Shown here: piece by piece, positions 1 to 7,403 of the stretch
How the letters are laid out: each line of letters opens with the position of its first letter
Numbering within the stretch: the first letter of the stretch is position 1
Assembly: GCA_001767195.1 (NCBI GenBank)
Contig: MEKU01000080.1
Span: forward strand, 20,566 to 67,084
DNA length: 46,519 nucleotides
Direction of reading: 5' to 3'
DNA from: Acidobacteria bacterium RIFCSPLOWO2_02_FULL_67_21
GTDB taxonomy: Bacteria; Acidobacteriota; Vicinamibacteria; Vicinamibacterales; UBA2999
Position numbers and translations under genes: made by a program
Notes under the pieces: generated by a model
Databases searched by the model: none
Seen by the model: only the letters and a program-made list of their open reading frames with translations
What the model was told of the DNA's origin: nothing

Positions 1-1042
1 CCGCGTTGTAGTAGGCGATCACCTGGTCCAGGATCTCGCCTGTGTCGCCGTCGAGGACGTCGTGGAGGCGATGGGTCGTGAAGTTGATGCGGTGATCCGT
101 GATGCGGCTCTGCGGAAAGTTGTAGGTGCGGATCTTCTCCGAGCGTTCGCCCGTGCCTACCTGCCCGCGCCGCTCCTTCGCGATCGCCTCCTGCTGCTTG
201 CGCATCTCCATCTCGTACAACCGCGCGCGCAGGACCTTCATCGCCTTCGCGCGATTCTTGATCTGCGACTTTTCGTCCTGCTGCGAGACCACGAGACCGG
301 TCGGGATGTGGGTGATCCGCACGGCCGAATAGGTGGTGTTGACGCTCTGGCCCCCGGGGCCGCTGGAGCAGAAGGTGTCGACGCGGAGGTCCTTCTCGTT
401 GATCTGGATGTCGACCTCTTCGGCTTCGGGCAGCACCGCCACGGTCGCGGTGGATGTGTGGATGCGGCCGCTCGCCTCGGTGGCCGGCACCCGCTGGACT
501 CGATGAACGCCGCTCTCGTACTTCAAACGGCTGTACACGCCGCGGCCCTCGATCGAAGCGATCACTTCCTTCAGGCCGCCCCCGGTGCTCTCGCTCGTCG
601 ACATTACCTCGAGACGCCAGCCCTGCCGCTCGGCAAACCGGCTGTACATCCGGAACAGGTTGGCCGCAAACAGCGCGGCTTCGTCGCCACCGGTGCCGGC
701 TCGAATTTCGAGGATGACGTTCTTCTCGTCGTTGGGATCGCGCGGAACGAGCAGCAGCTTCAGGTCGGCGAGGATCGCGTCCTGCTTCTGCCGGAGCGAC
801 GTGAGCTCCTCTTCGGCGAGCTCCCGCATGTCGTCATCGGCGGTGCGCAGGATTTCCTCGGCGCCCGCGATGTCCTTCTGCACCGACCTGTAGTCGCGGT
901 ACGTCTGCACGAGCGGCTCGATCTCGGACAGCTTCTTGGCGGACTTCCGGTACTCGGCGGGGTCGGACTGCACCTCGACCGTTCCGAGCCGCGTCATCAG
1001 CTCCTCGTACTGCGACTCCACCGCGATCAGCTTGTCGAACAT
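1..1042 (-). CDS. prfA: Peptide chain release factor 1 (3' end outside window)
   Basis: Class I release factor that reads UAA/UAG in the ribosomal A site and triggers hydrolysis of peptidyl-tRNA. The minus-strand reading frame begins [16 protein letters not shown] and carries the peptidyl-transferase motif [10 protein letters not shown] and the RF1-type recognition tripeptide in [12 protein letters not shown]2 would have SPF there. About 347 codons are visible against roughly 360 in the family, so only the last dozen residues are missing. It is the last visible gene of the minus-strand run and starts 15 nt after moaD. A weak GGAG lies 4 nt before the ATG. The ORF track omits it because it runs off the edge; the plus-strand ORFs here are its shadows. 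Confidence 0.96.
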   Translation of the reverse strand, partial: MFDKLIAVESQYEELMTRLGTVEVQSDPAEYRKSAKKLSEIEPLVQTYRDYRSVQKDIAGAEEILRTADDDMRELAEEELTSLRQKQDAILADLKLLLVPRDPNDEKNVILEIRAGTGGDEAALFAANLFRMYSRFAERQGWRLEVMSTSESTGGGLKEVIASIEGRGVYSRLKYESGVHRVQRVPATEASGRIHTSTATVAVLPEAEEVDIQINEKDLRVDTFCSSGPGGQSVNTTYSAVRITHIPTGLVVSQQDEKSQIKNRAKAMKVLRARLYEMEMRKQQEAIAKERRGQVGTGERSEKIRTYNFPQSRITDHRINFTTHRLHDVLDGDTGEILDQVIAYYNA

Positions 1043-1057
1043 ATACTCCGGACCTGT

Positions 1058-1303
1058 TCATCCCCCCGACACCGGCGGCAGGAACGCCACCTCGTCGCCG
1101 TCGTGCACGGCGGCGGCCATTCGCGCGTACTCCGCATTGACCGCCACCGACATCGTCTGCTCGTACTGGGCGAGCCCCGGAATGTCGGCGGCCAGTGACG
1201 CCCACACGGTGCGTACCGTCGCCGGCTCCGGCACGTCGCGCACCAGCTCGCCCGTGCCGGCCAGATCCCGGAGCCGGGCAAACAGGCGGACCGTTACGCG
1301 CAT
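1058..1303 (-). CDS. moaD: Molybdopterin synthase sulfur carrier subunit MoaD
   Basis: Small ubiquitin-like subunit of molybdopterin synthase; its C-terminal Gly-Gly is thiocarboxylated and donates sulfur to precursor Z. The protein is 81 aa from the internal ATG (MRVTVRLFARLRDLAG) and ends in the diagnostic PPVSGG. The longer track ORF (128 aa) is rejected because its first 47 residues lie inside moaE in another frame and have no MoaD similarity. The start overlaps the end of moaE by 10 nt, so the two synthase subunits are translationally coupled. Confidence 0.93.
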   Translation of the reverse strand: MRVTVRLFARLRDLAGTGELVRDVPEPATVRTVWASLAADIPGLAQYEQTMSVAVNAEYARMAAAVHDGDEVAFLPPVSGG

Positions 1304-1770
1304 GCTGTCCTGTACGCGGCCTGCCGGGCGTCCTGGTCTTCGGGATCGGCCGTCGCGCCTTCGAGCCAGACCTCGCCGCCCTCGAAATGCTCCCGCTTCC
1401 AGATGGGGACGATCTGCTTCACGCGTTCGATGGCGTACCGGCACGCGGCAAACGCCGCGGCGCGGTGTGCCGAGACGGCGACAATCACCACGCTCGCGTC
1501 GCCAATCTCGAGGCGCCCGATCCGATGGTGAATGCCGAGCCGCGCATCAGGCCATGCCGCCTCCACCTCGCTGACGATCCGCTTCAACGCCTTGATCGCC
1601 AGCGGTTCGTAGGCCTCGTACTCGAGGAACCGCACCTGCCGGCCCTGATTGTGCGCGCGCACCAGCCCCGTAAACGTGGCGACCGCACCGTCGCCTGCGG
1701 ATCCGGCATTCAGCTCGCGCCCCAGCGATGCCGGATCCAGCGGCTCCGAGGTCACGGCGACCTGGACCAT
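1294..1770 (-). CDS. moaE: Molybdopterin synthase catalytic subunit MoaE
   Basis: Large subunit of molybdopterin synthase, which inserts the two dithiolene sulfurs into precursor Z using MoaD thiocarboxylate. The 158-aa product has the MoaE landmarks GAVATFTGLVR near residue 30, LEYEAYEPLA, IHHRIGRLEIGD and the catalytic-lysine stretch IVPIWKREHF near 120. It lies 4 nt after thiD and overlaps moaD. A TATACT hexamer on the minus strand overlaps the thiD stop and ends 6 nt before the ATG, so this pair may also be transcribed separately as a leaderless message. Confidence 0.96.
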   Translation of the reverse strand: MVQVAVTSEPLDPASLGRELNAGSAGDGAVATFTGLVRAHNQGRQVRFLEYEAYEPLAIKALKRIVSEVEAAWPDARLGIHHRIGRLEIGDASVVIVAVSAHRAAAFAACRYAIERVKQIVPIWKREHFEGGEVWLEGATADPEDQDARQAAYRTACA

Positions 1771-1774
1771 GGGA

Positions 1775-2566
1775 TCAGTATAACGTTCGGTTCCAGAAGT
1801 GGTTCATGGGACCGTGCCCTTTCCCGAGGGCTGGAGCGGTCCGGATGGCTCCCGCCACATAGGCCTGCGCCAGCGGAATCGCCTCGTCCAGCGAGCGACC
1901 GAGTGCAAGATGCGCGGTCACGGCGGAGGCGAACGTGCAGCCCGTGCCGTGCGTGCTCCGCCCCGGCACTCGCGCCGTGCGAAACTCGGTGAAGCGCGCG
2001 CCGTCGTACAGCAGATCGACGATGTCGGCCGAGTCGAGATGGCCCCCTGTGATGATGACGGCGGCCGGACCGAGGGACGCGATGCGCCGCGCCGCCTCGT
2101 GCCGGTCGGCCTCGGTCCGAATCGGGGTGCCCGAGAGCGCTTCCGCTTCGGGGATGTTCGGCGTCACGACGAACGCGCGCCGCAACAGCTCCGTCTTCAT
2201 CGTCGCGACCGCTTCATCATCGATGAGCGCGGCGCCGCTCTTGGCGATCATCACGGGATCCACGACGAGCCAGGGAATCTCCAGATCGGCGACGGCTGCC
2301 GCCACGGCTTCGACGATCGCGGCTGTGGCGAGCATTCCAGTCTTCGCCGCATCCACGCCGATATCGGAGACGACGGCCTCGATCTGCGCGGCGACGAGAT
2401 CGGCCGACAGCGCTTCGAAGCTCGTGACGCCGAGCGTGTTCTGCGCGGTGACGGCGGTAATTGCGCTCACGCCGTACACGCCGTGCGCCGCGAACGTCTT
2501 CAGGTCGGCCTGGATGCCCGCTCCGCCGCTGGAATCGCTGCCCGCGATGGTGAGAGCGGTGTGCAT
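1775..2566 (-). CDS. thiD: Bifunctional hydroxymethylpyrimidine (phospho)kinase ThiD
   Basis: Phosphorylates HMP and HMP-phosphate to HMP-PP in thiamine synthesis. The 263-aa protein begins HTALTIAGSDSSGGAGIQAD, the N-terminal ThiD/ribokinase signature, and has the second ribokinase motif with the catalytic base in STHGTGCTFASAV near residue 210. Length is normal for the family. It sits between bioY and moaE in a minus-strand run of cofactor genes. No TPP riboswitch was recognised in the 69 nt before it; that gap holds a palindromic repeat instead. Confidence 0.96.
   Translation of the reverse strand: MHTALTIAGSDSSGGAGIQADLKTFAAHGVYGVSAITAVTAQNTLGVTSFEALSADLVAAQIEAVVSDIGVDAAKTGMLATAAIVEAVAAAVADLEIPWLVVDPVMIAKSGAALIDDEAVATMKTELLRRAFVVTPNIPEAEALSGTPIRTEADRHEAARRIASLGPAAVIITGGHLDSADIVDLLYDGARFTEFRTARVPGRSTHGTGCTFASAVTAHLALGRSLDEAIPLAQAYVAGAIRTAPALGKGHGPMNHFWNRTLY
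1777..1782 (-). promoter_or_regulatory. Candidate -10 element of moaE (leaderless spacing)
   Basis: Minus-strand TATACT followed by six bases (GATCCC) and the moaE ATG. It overlaps the thiD stop codon. At this spacing transcription would begin at or next to the ATG. No convincing -35 is seen, so it rests on the -10 and the recurrence of the same spacing elsewhere in the window. Confidence 0.45.
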
Positions 2567-2600
2567 TGGAAGGTGAGCGGTTGTCCGGAATTCGTCGGTC

Positions 2601-2639
2601 GTAGTGCCCGGCTTGAGCCGGGCTGAAGCCCGGCACTAC
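2601..2639. repeat. REP-like palindrome GTAGTGCC...GGCACTAC
   Basis: A 39-bp imperfect palindrome opens GTAGTGCCCGGCTT and closes AAGCCCGGCACTAC, with a second GCCGGGC-type arm in the loop. It fills the bioY-thiD gap, and its last bases (CTAC on plus) supply the TAG stop codon of bioY. Elements of this kind are dispersed in many copies in Acidobacteriota-like genomes; that is from memory. The RNA would fold strongly in either direction and may trim or terminate the bioY message. No T-tract follows, so a plain intrinsic terminator is not supported. Confidence 0.75.
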
Positions 2640-3256
2640 GTACGCTGACGGCCCAATATCGCCCAGGTGCCCGGCAGGACGCCCGCTGCCACGAGCAGCT
2701 TCATCACATCCGCAATCACGAAGGGATAGACACCTGCCGTGAGCGCGGCCTCGAGTCCCGCCGGCACGCCTGGGACAATGCGCGCTGCGAAGTAGCCGAG
2801 CCAGACCGCTCCGCACGCATAGACAATCACCAGGCCCGCGAGCATCGCGAGCACGGAGGTCAGATAGCGGCGATCGAAGCCACGCTCGGCCAGGTACCCC
2901 ACGACATACGCCGCAAAGGGGTAGGCCATCAGATATCCGCCCGTCGGGCCGAGGAGCCGCAAGATGCCCTGCGGCAGGGCTGCCGAGGCGGCAAATACCG
3001 GCAAGCCGGCGCAGCCCGCCACCAGATACAGCAACTGGCTGGCCGCGCCAAGTTTCGGCCCGAGCGCGAGGCCGCCGAGCAGCACCACCATCGGCTGAAA
3101 CGTGAACGGCACGGCGGTGAACGGCAGCGGGATACTGATCTGCGCGGCGGCGGCGGTCAACGCGGCGATGAACGAGACGGCCGCAACCTTGACTGCGCGC
3201 CGGCCGCTCTCGCGGCCGACGAGGACGGTTTCGACAAGCGTGGCGGAAGAGGACAT
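2636..3256 (-). CDS. bioY: Biotin transporter BioY (ECF S component)
   Basis: Membrane substrate-binding subunit for biotin uptake, working alone or with an ECF energy module (EcfA/EcfT not in this window). The 206-aa protein has about six hydrophobic segments and BioY landmarks: PLPFTAVPFTFQPMVVLLGGLALGP, the LLYLVAGCAGLPVFA stretch near 85-100 and GPTGGYLMAYPFAAYVVG. It begins 16 nt after the methyltransferase. Minus-strand TACAAT ends 8 nt before the ATG and could be its own -10. Its stop codon lies inside the REP-like palindrome. Confidence 0.95.
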   Translation of the reverse strand: MSSSATLVETVLVGRESGRRAVKVAAVSFIAALTAAAAQISIPLPFTAVPFTFQPMVVLLGGLALGPKLGAASQLLYLVAGCAGLPVFAASAALPQGILRLLGPTGGYLMAYPFAAYVVGYLAERGFDRRYLTSVLAMLAGLVIVYACGAVWLGYFAARIVPGVPAGLEAALTAGVYPFVIADVMKLLVAAGVLPGTWAILGRQRT

Positions 3257-3272
3257 TACTGGCGATTGTAGA

Positions 3273-3995
3273 TCAGCGTCCCAGTACCAGCAGGTACTGG
3301 TAGGGCAGCGTCTGCCGGCTGAGCACGCGCAGCCCCGCCGCCCGCGCGTCGTCTTCGACGGCGCTGACCTCGACCCGCGCGCCTTCGGCCGCGGCCGGTC
3401 CCGGACCGCCGCTGCCCGGCTTGTAGTTCACGATGCCGACGCGCCCTGTCGGTGTGAGCGCGGCAGCCAGGTTCTGCAGAAAGGCCACGCGACGTTCCAC
3501 CTCGGGGTAGACGTCCACGACGAGCACGGCATCGAGCGCGCCGCCCGGGAGATTGGGCGTGCTGTCCGAGCCGAGCCGCGTCTCGACATTACGAAGCCCC
3601 TCGCGCGCTACCCGCCGGCGAATCGCTTCGAGCATCTGGCGCTGGACGTCCTGCGCGTAGACGATCCCGTTCGGGCCGACGCGCCGCGCCAGGCGGATCG
3701 TGAACCATCCCGCGCCGGCCCCGATGTCGGCGACGGCCGAACCGTCGGCAATGCCGAGCGCATCCATGATCTCGTCGGGTTTCTGCCACGCTTCGCGGTC
3801 AGGCGCCTCCAGGAGGCCAAGGTCCTGCGGCGGAAACAGCCGGCCGTGGCGGGCGCCGGCTGCTTGGAACTCCCAAGCCCCAAATTCCGCCTCCGCCGAA
3901 GGCTGCGGCGAGACCTCGCCGAAGCTACGCGAAGGCGGGCCCAAATCCCCAACCCCGAGGCTCGCGATGAGCACACATGCGAGCACGCTCGTCAT
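3273..3995 (-). CDS. Secreted class I SAM-dependent methyltransferase
   Basis: A 240-aa protein with a short hydrophobic leader (SVLACVLIASLGVG) and a Rossmann methyltransferase domain from about residue 65: motif I VADIGAGAGWFTIRLA near 90, the motif II acidic stretch in IVYAQDV, and a VLVVDVY strand. The sequence DREAWQKPDEIMDALGI before motif I marks a family common in Acidobacteria and relatives; the substrate is unknown. The ATG overlaps the aspA stop by 4 nt (ATGA). Residues about 18-50 form a low-complexity linker encoded by a repeat-like DNA segment, reported separately. A leader on a SAM enzyme is odd; it may act as a membrane anchor. Confidence 0.82.
   Translation of the reverse strand: MTSVLACVLIASLGVGDLGPPSRSFGEVSPQPSAEAEFGAWEFQAAGARHGRLFPPQDLGLLEAPDREAWQKPDEIMDALGIADGSAVADIGAGAGWFTIRLARRVGPNGIVYAQDVQRQMLEAIRRRVAREGLRNVETRLGSDSTPNLPGGALDAVLVVDVYPEVERRVAFLQNLAAALTPTGRVGIVNYKPGSGGPGPAAAEGARVEVSAVEDDARAAGLRVLSRQTLPYQYLLVLGR
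3863..3958. repeat. Repeat-like segment inside the methyltransferase gene
   Basis: Two short G-rich heptamer-type tracts (minus strand GGGGATTTGGG and GAATTTGGGGCTTGGGA) flank a GC-rich core with inverted arms around CTTCGGCG and CGCCGAAG. It stays in frame and encodes only the linker between signal peptide and enzyme domain. The heptamer tracts match the GGGATTTG arms at 12025-12102. This looks like insertion of a dispersed element into a permissive part of a gene. Confidence 0.5.
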
Positions 3996-5398
3996 CGCTT
4001 GACCTCGCCCGCAACGCCCGGGCGCGTCATGTGCTCCACCGACAGGATGCGCGCAAGCTGCCGCTCGTCCATGAGCCCCCGCTCAAGCACGATGTCGCGA
4101 ATCGGCCGGCCGGTGCGCACCGATTCCTTGGCAATGTCAGCCGTCTGGGCGTACCCGAGATGGGGACTGAGCGCCGTCGCCGTCGCGGTGCTGCGATCCA
4201 GCAGCTCGCGGCAGCGCGCGGGGTCGGCTTCGATCCCGTCGACACAGCGCAGCCGCAGCGCATTCATCGATTCCCGCAGGATGGTCGACATGTGAATCGC
4301 GTTCCACGCAATCACCGGCATCATCACATTGAGCTCCAGCTGGCCGGCTTCGGCAGCCGCCGCGATCGTCACGTCGCAGCCGATCGCCTGGTAGCAGACC
4401 TGGTTCACCATCTCCGGAATCGACGGATTGACCTTTCCCGGCATGATTGACGACCCCGGCTGGACGGCGGGAAGCGCAATCTCGCTGAGACCGGCTCTCG
4501 GGCCCATGCTGAGCAGGCGCAAATCGCTGGCGATCTTCCCGAGCTCGACCGACAGACGGCGCATCGCTCCGGCGTAGGCGACGATGTCGCCCATGCTCTG
4601 GGTCACGCCGAATCGGTTCGCGGCCGGCTTCAGGGGGAGCCCGGTGTCGCGGCTCAGATGGCGGATGGCGAGCGCGGCATATTCCTCCCCGGCATTCAGC
4701 CCGGTGCCGACGGCCGTCGCGCCCAGATTCAGCTCGTGCAGTGCTTTGGCGGCGTGCTGGAGACCGTCGACCGCGCGGGCGAGACAGTCCGCATAGCCGC
4801 CGAACTCCTGGCCGAGCGTCATCGGCACGGCGTCCTGCAGGTGCGTGCGGCCCACCTTCAGCACGCCGTCAAACGCCTTCGCCTTCCGCTCGAGTGAGAC
4901 CGCGAGCGCGCCTGCCGATGCGACGAGCGCGGCATGGATCGTCAGCAGGGCGAGGCGCGTGGCGGTGGGGAAGACGTCGTTGGTCGACTGGCCCATGTTG
5001 ACGTGATCGTTCGGATGCACGAGCGTGTAGTCGCCGCGCCGCCCGCCGAGGAACTCGGCGCCCCGGTTGGCGAGCACCTCGTTCGTGTTCATGTTGTGCG
5101 ACGTCCCCGCGCCCGCCTGGTAGACGTCGACGACGAACTGATCGCGCAGACGGCCCGCCAGCACTTCGTCGGCCGCCGCGACGATCGCATCGGCCAGGCG
5201 CTTGTCGAGGCGGCCGAGCGCCAGGTTGGCCTGTGCGGCCGCTTTCTTGATCAGGACGGTGGCAGTGACGAGATCCGCCGGCGCATGCAGCCCGCTGATG
5301 GGAAAGTTCTCGACGGCGCGCGCGGTCTGAATGCCGTAATACGCGTCGGCCGGAACGGCGAACTCACCGATCGGATCGCGCTCAATCCTCGACTGCAT
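3992..5398 (-). CDS. aspA: Aspartate ammonia-lyase
   Basis: Converts L-aspartate to fumarate and ammonia in the cytoplasm. The 468-aa protein matches the fumarase/aspartase superfamily along its whole length. AspA rather than FumC is indicated by VDVYQAGAGTSHNMNTNEV (FumC has VWQTGSGTQSNMN) and by the signature loop GSSIMPGKVNPSIPEMVNQV near residue 320. The catalytic SS loop is intact. Its product fumarate is the substrate of the divergently transcribed fumarase, whose start lies 33 bp away. On its own strand a perfect TATAAT lies about 19 nt before the ATG. Confidence 0.94.
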   Translation of the reverse strand: MQSRIERDPIGEFAVPADAYYGIQTARAVENFPISGLHAPADLVTATVLIKKAAAQANLALGRLDKRLADAIVAAADEVLAGRLRDQFVVDVYQAGAGTSHNMNTNEVLANRGAEFLGGRRGDYTLVHPNDHVNMGQSTNDVFPTATRLALLTIHAALVASAGALAVSLERKAKAFDGVLKVGRTHLQDAVPMTLGQEFGGYADCLARAVDGLQHAAKALHELNLGATAVGTGLNAGEEYAALAIRHLSRDTGLPLKPAANRFGVTQSMGDIVAYAGAMRRLSVELGKIASDLRLLSMGPRAGLSEIALPAVQPGSSIMPGKVNPSIPEMVNQVCYQAIGCDVTIAAAAEAGQLELNVMMPVIAWNAIHMSTILRESMNALRLRCVDGIEADPARCRELLDRSTATATALSPHLGYAQTADIAKESVRTGRPIRDIVLERGLMDERQLARILSVEHMTRPGVAGEVKR

Positions 5399-5417
5399 GG
5401 TGGTGTCGCGCGCGTAA

Positions 5418-5425
5418 ATTATACT
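5418..5425. promoter_or_regulatory. Overlapping divergent -10 elements for aspA and fumarase
   Basis: The sequence ATTATACT gives TATAAT on the minus strand (5418-5423, toward aspA) and TATACT on the plus strand (5420-5425, toward fumarase) inside a 33-bp gap. Polymerase could occupy only one direction at a time, which would link the two genes. The plus-strand hexamer ends 6 nt before the fumarase ATG and predicts a leaderless transcript. No good -35 was found on either strand. Confidence 0.55.
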
Positions 5426-5431
5426 GCTCGA

Positions 5432-6958
5432 ATGGAATCCGGCTTTTTCGACAGTATTCTCGCGCTCGTCGTGCGTACCTCGACGGACCTGCCGCCCGAC
5501 GTGCGCACGGCCATGAAGGCGGCGATGGCCGCCGAGGCGAGCGGCACGCAGTCTGCGCAGGCCCTGTCGATCATCGCGCAGAACGTGGATCAGGCCGCGG
5601 AGGGGGAGGGCGCGATCTGCCAGGACACGGGCATGCCGACCTTCGAGGTCAAGGCGCCGGTCGGCGCCAACCAGATCGTGATGCGCACGCAGATCCGGGA
5701 GGCCGTGGCGGAAGCCACGCGCCGCGGCAAGCTGCGCCCCAACTCGGTCGACTCAATCACCGGTGAGAACTCCGGCACGAACCTCGGTCCGGGGACCCCG
5801 ATCGTTCACTTCGAGCAGTGGGAGCGCGACGACATCGAGGTCCGGCTGATCCTGAAGGGCGGCGGCTGCGAGAACATGAACGCCCAGTACTCGCTGCCGC
5901 TGGAGCTGCCGGGGCTGGGCCGGGCGGATCGAACGCTCGAAGGGGTTCGCACGTGCATCCTGCACGCGGTGTGGCAGGCGCAGGGGAAGGGGTGCGCGCC
6001 CGGGGCCGTTGGCGTGTGCGTCGGCGGCGATCGCACGTCGGGCTACGTCCAGGCGAAGGAGCAGCTGTTCCGCACGCTCGATGACGTGAACCCCGATCGA
6101 CGGCTCGCCGACCTCGAGGCGTCGATCATGGGCGAGATCAACAGGCTGGGGATCGGCACGATGGGGTTCGGCGGGCGCACCTCGCTCATCGGCTGCAAGA
6201 TCGGCGTGCTGAACCGGCTGCCGGCGAGCTTCTTCGTCTCGGTCGCCTACGATTGCTGGGCGTTCCGGCGCCTCGGTGTCGTGCTGGATGGCCGAACCGG
6301 AGCGATCAGGCAGTGGCTCTACCGCGATCCCGCCACCCCGGTGGCGGCGATGGCGGATCAGGCCGGCTTCCCGCGGACGGGCCGCGAAGTCGCGCTGCAG
6401 ACGCCGCTCACCGAAGCTCAGGTACGGACCCTCCGCGTCGGCGACGTCGTCCTCGTCACTGGACGGATGTACACCGGGCGCGACGCCGTGCACGCGCATC
6501 TCATGAAGCATGCGCCGCCGGTGGATCTGTCGGGGTCGGTGCTCTATCACTGCGGCCCGGTCGTCTCGAAGGCCGGCGATCGATGGACGGTCACCGCTGC
6601 CGGGCCAACCACGAGCATCAGGGAAGAGCCGTATCAGGCTGACATCATCCGCCGATACGGCGTGCGCGCCGTGATTGGGAAAGGCGGTATGGGCGCGAAA
6701 ACGCTGGCCGCGCTGAAGGATGCGGGGGCCGTCTACCTCAACGCGATCGGCGGCGCTGCGCAGTTCTATGCGAGAACGATCGATCGCGTCGACGGTGTCT
6801 CGCTGCTGGAGTTCGGAACCCCCGAGGCGATGTGGCACCTCCAGGTGACCGAATTTCCGGCCATTGTCACGATGGACGCGCACGGGAACAGCCTCCATAA
6901 GGACATCGAGGAGAAATCGGCTGCAGAGCTGGCGGCGCTCGGCACGCCGGCGCGGTAG
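5432..6958 (+). CDS. Fumarate hydratase, class I (alpha and beta domains fused)
   Basis: Iron-sulfur fumarase interconverting fumarate and malate. The 508-aa protein begins MESGFFDSIL; the track ORF extends upstream through the promoter and antisense to aspA, so that extension is rejected. The alpha half (about 1-290) has the three expected 4Fe-4S ligand contexts, AICQDTG (C63), GKGCAPG (C188) and AYDCWAFRR (C275). The beta half has the VSKAGDRWTVTAAGPTTS stretch and GKGGMGAKT. The cluster makes the enzyme oxygen- and iron-sensitive, and the next genes downstream are an Fe-S carrier and a Fur-type sensor. It is divergent from aspA, which makes its substrate. Confidence 0.93.
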   Translation: MESGFFDSILALVVRTSTDLPPDVRTAMKAAMAAEASGTQSAQALSIIAQNVDQAAEGEGAICQDTGMPTFEVKAPVGANQIVMRTQIREAVAEATRRGKLRPNSVDSITGENSGTNLGPGTPIVHFEQWERDDIEVRLILKGGGCENMNAQYSLPLELPGLGRADRTLEGVRTCILHAVWQAQGKGCAPGAVGVCVGGDRTSGYVQAKEQLFRTLDDVNPDRRLADLEASIMGEINRLGIGTMGFGGRTSLIGCKIGVLNRLPASFFVSVAYDCWAFRRLGVVLDGRTGAIRQWLYRDPATPVAAMADQAGFPRTGREVALQTPLTEAQVRTLRVGDVVLVTGRMYTGRDAVHAHLMKHAPPVDLSGSVLYHCGPVVSKAGDRWTVTAAGPTTSIREEPYQADIIRRYGVRAVIGKGGMGAKTLAALKDAGAVYLNAIGGAAQFYARTIDRVDGVSLLEFGTPEAMWHLQVTEFPAIVTMDAHGNSLHKDIEEKSAAELAALGTPAR

Positions 6959-7022
6959 TCCGGGGCGGCGCATATTCATGCAAGTCAAACGATGCCAACG
7001 GGTTACGTGTCTCCAGCGGGGC

Positions 7023-7051
7023 TTGCTGGGGGGTCACCCGGAGCATATAAT
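7023..7051 (+). promoter_or_regulatory. Sigma-70 promoter of the erpA-fur fusion operon
   Basis: TTGCTG (7023-7028), a 17-bp spacer and a perfect TATAAT (7046-7051). An AGGAG at 7063-7067 lies 11 nt before the erpA ATG, so this transcript has a leader and a Shine-Dalgarno site, unlike several other genes here. No Fur-like palindrome was seen over it. Confidence 0.75.
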
Positions 7052-7078
7052 CAATAAATACCAGGAGCACCCAGACCA

Positions 7079-7402
7079 ATGATCAACGTGTCTCAGACGG
7101 CGGCGTCCAAGATCAGCGAGCTGCTTGGCGAAGAAGGCAAGGCGGGCAGCGGCCTGCGCGTGTTCGTGCAGGGCGGCGGCTGCTCGGGTTTTCAGTACGG
7201 GCTCATGATCGAGGAAAACGGCGGTGACGCCGATCAGGTGTTCGAGTCCAACGGTGTGAAGCTGTACGTCGACCCGGTCAGCATCAGCTACCTCAAGGGC
7301 GCGGAAGTCGACTTCGTGGAGACCGTGACCGGCGGCGGTTTCACCATTCGCAACCCCAACGCCGTGTCCACGTGCGGGTGCGGCCAGTCGTTCACCGTGT
7401 GA
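7079..7402 (+). CDS. erpA: A-type iron-sulfur cluster carrier (ErpA/IscA family)
   Basis: Carries assembled Fe-S clusters to apoproteins. The 107-aa protein has the three conserved cysteines of the family: GGGCSGFQYGL near residue 36, and the C-terminal CGCGQSF pair. Length and the YVDPVSISYLKGAEVDFVE stretch fit ErpA better than SufA, but the symbol is by similarity. It has its own strong promoter and its stop is 1 nt from the start of the Fur-ferritin fusion, so the two are made together. The class I fumarase just upstream is an obvious client. Confidence 0.9.
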   Translation: MINVSQTAASKISELLGEEGKAGSGLRVFVQGGGCSGFQYGLMIEENGGDADQVFESNGVKLYVDPVSISYLKGAEVDFVETVTGGGFTIRNPNAVSTCGCGQSFTV

Positions 7403-7403
7403 C

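Noticed and set aside
62-1198. 378-aa plus-strand ORF over the left end
   Set aside because: Antisense shadow of prfA and moaD; low-complexity Arg/Leu/His/Asp composition and no family resemblance.
4934-5431. Upstream extension of the fumarase ORF
   Set aside because: It runs antisense to aspA and across the promoter; fumarase similarity starts at MESGFFDSIL and a -10 element lies 6 nt before that ATG.
5753-6988. 411-aa minus-strand ORF
   Set aside because: Shadow of fumarase; Arg/His-rich with no motifs.
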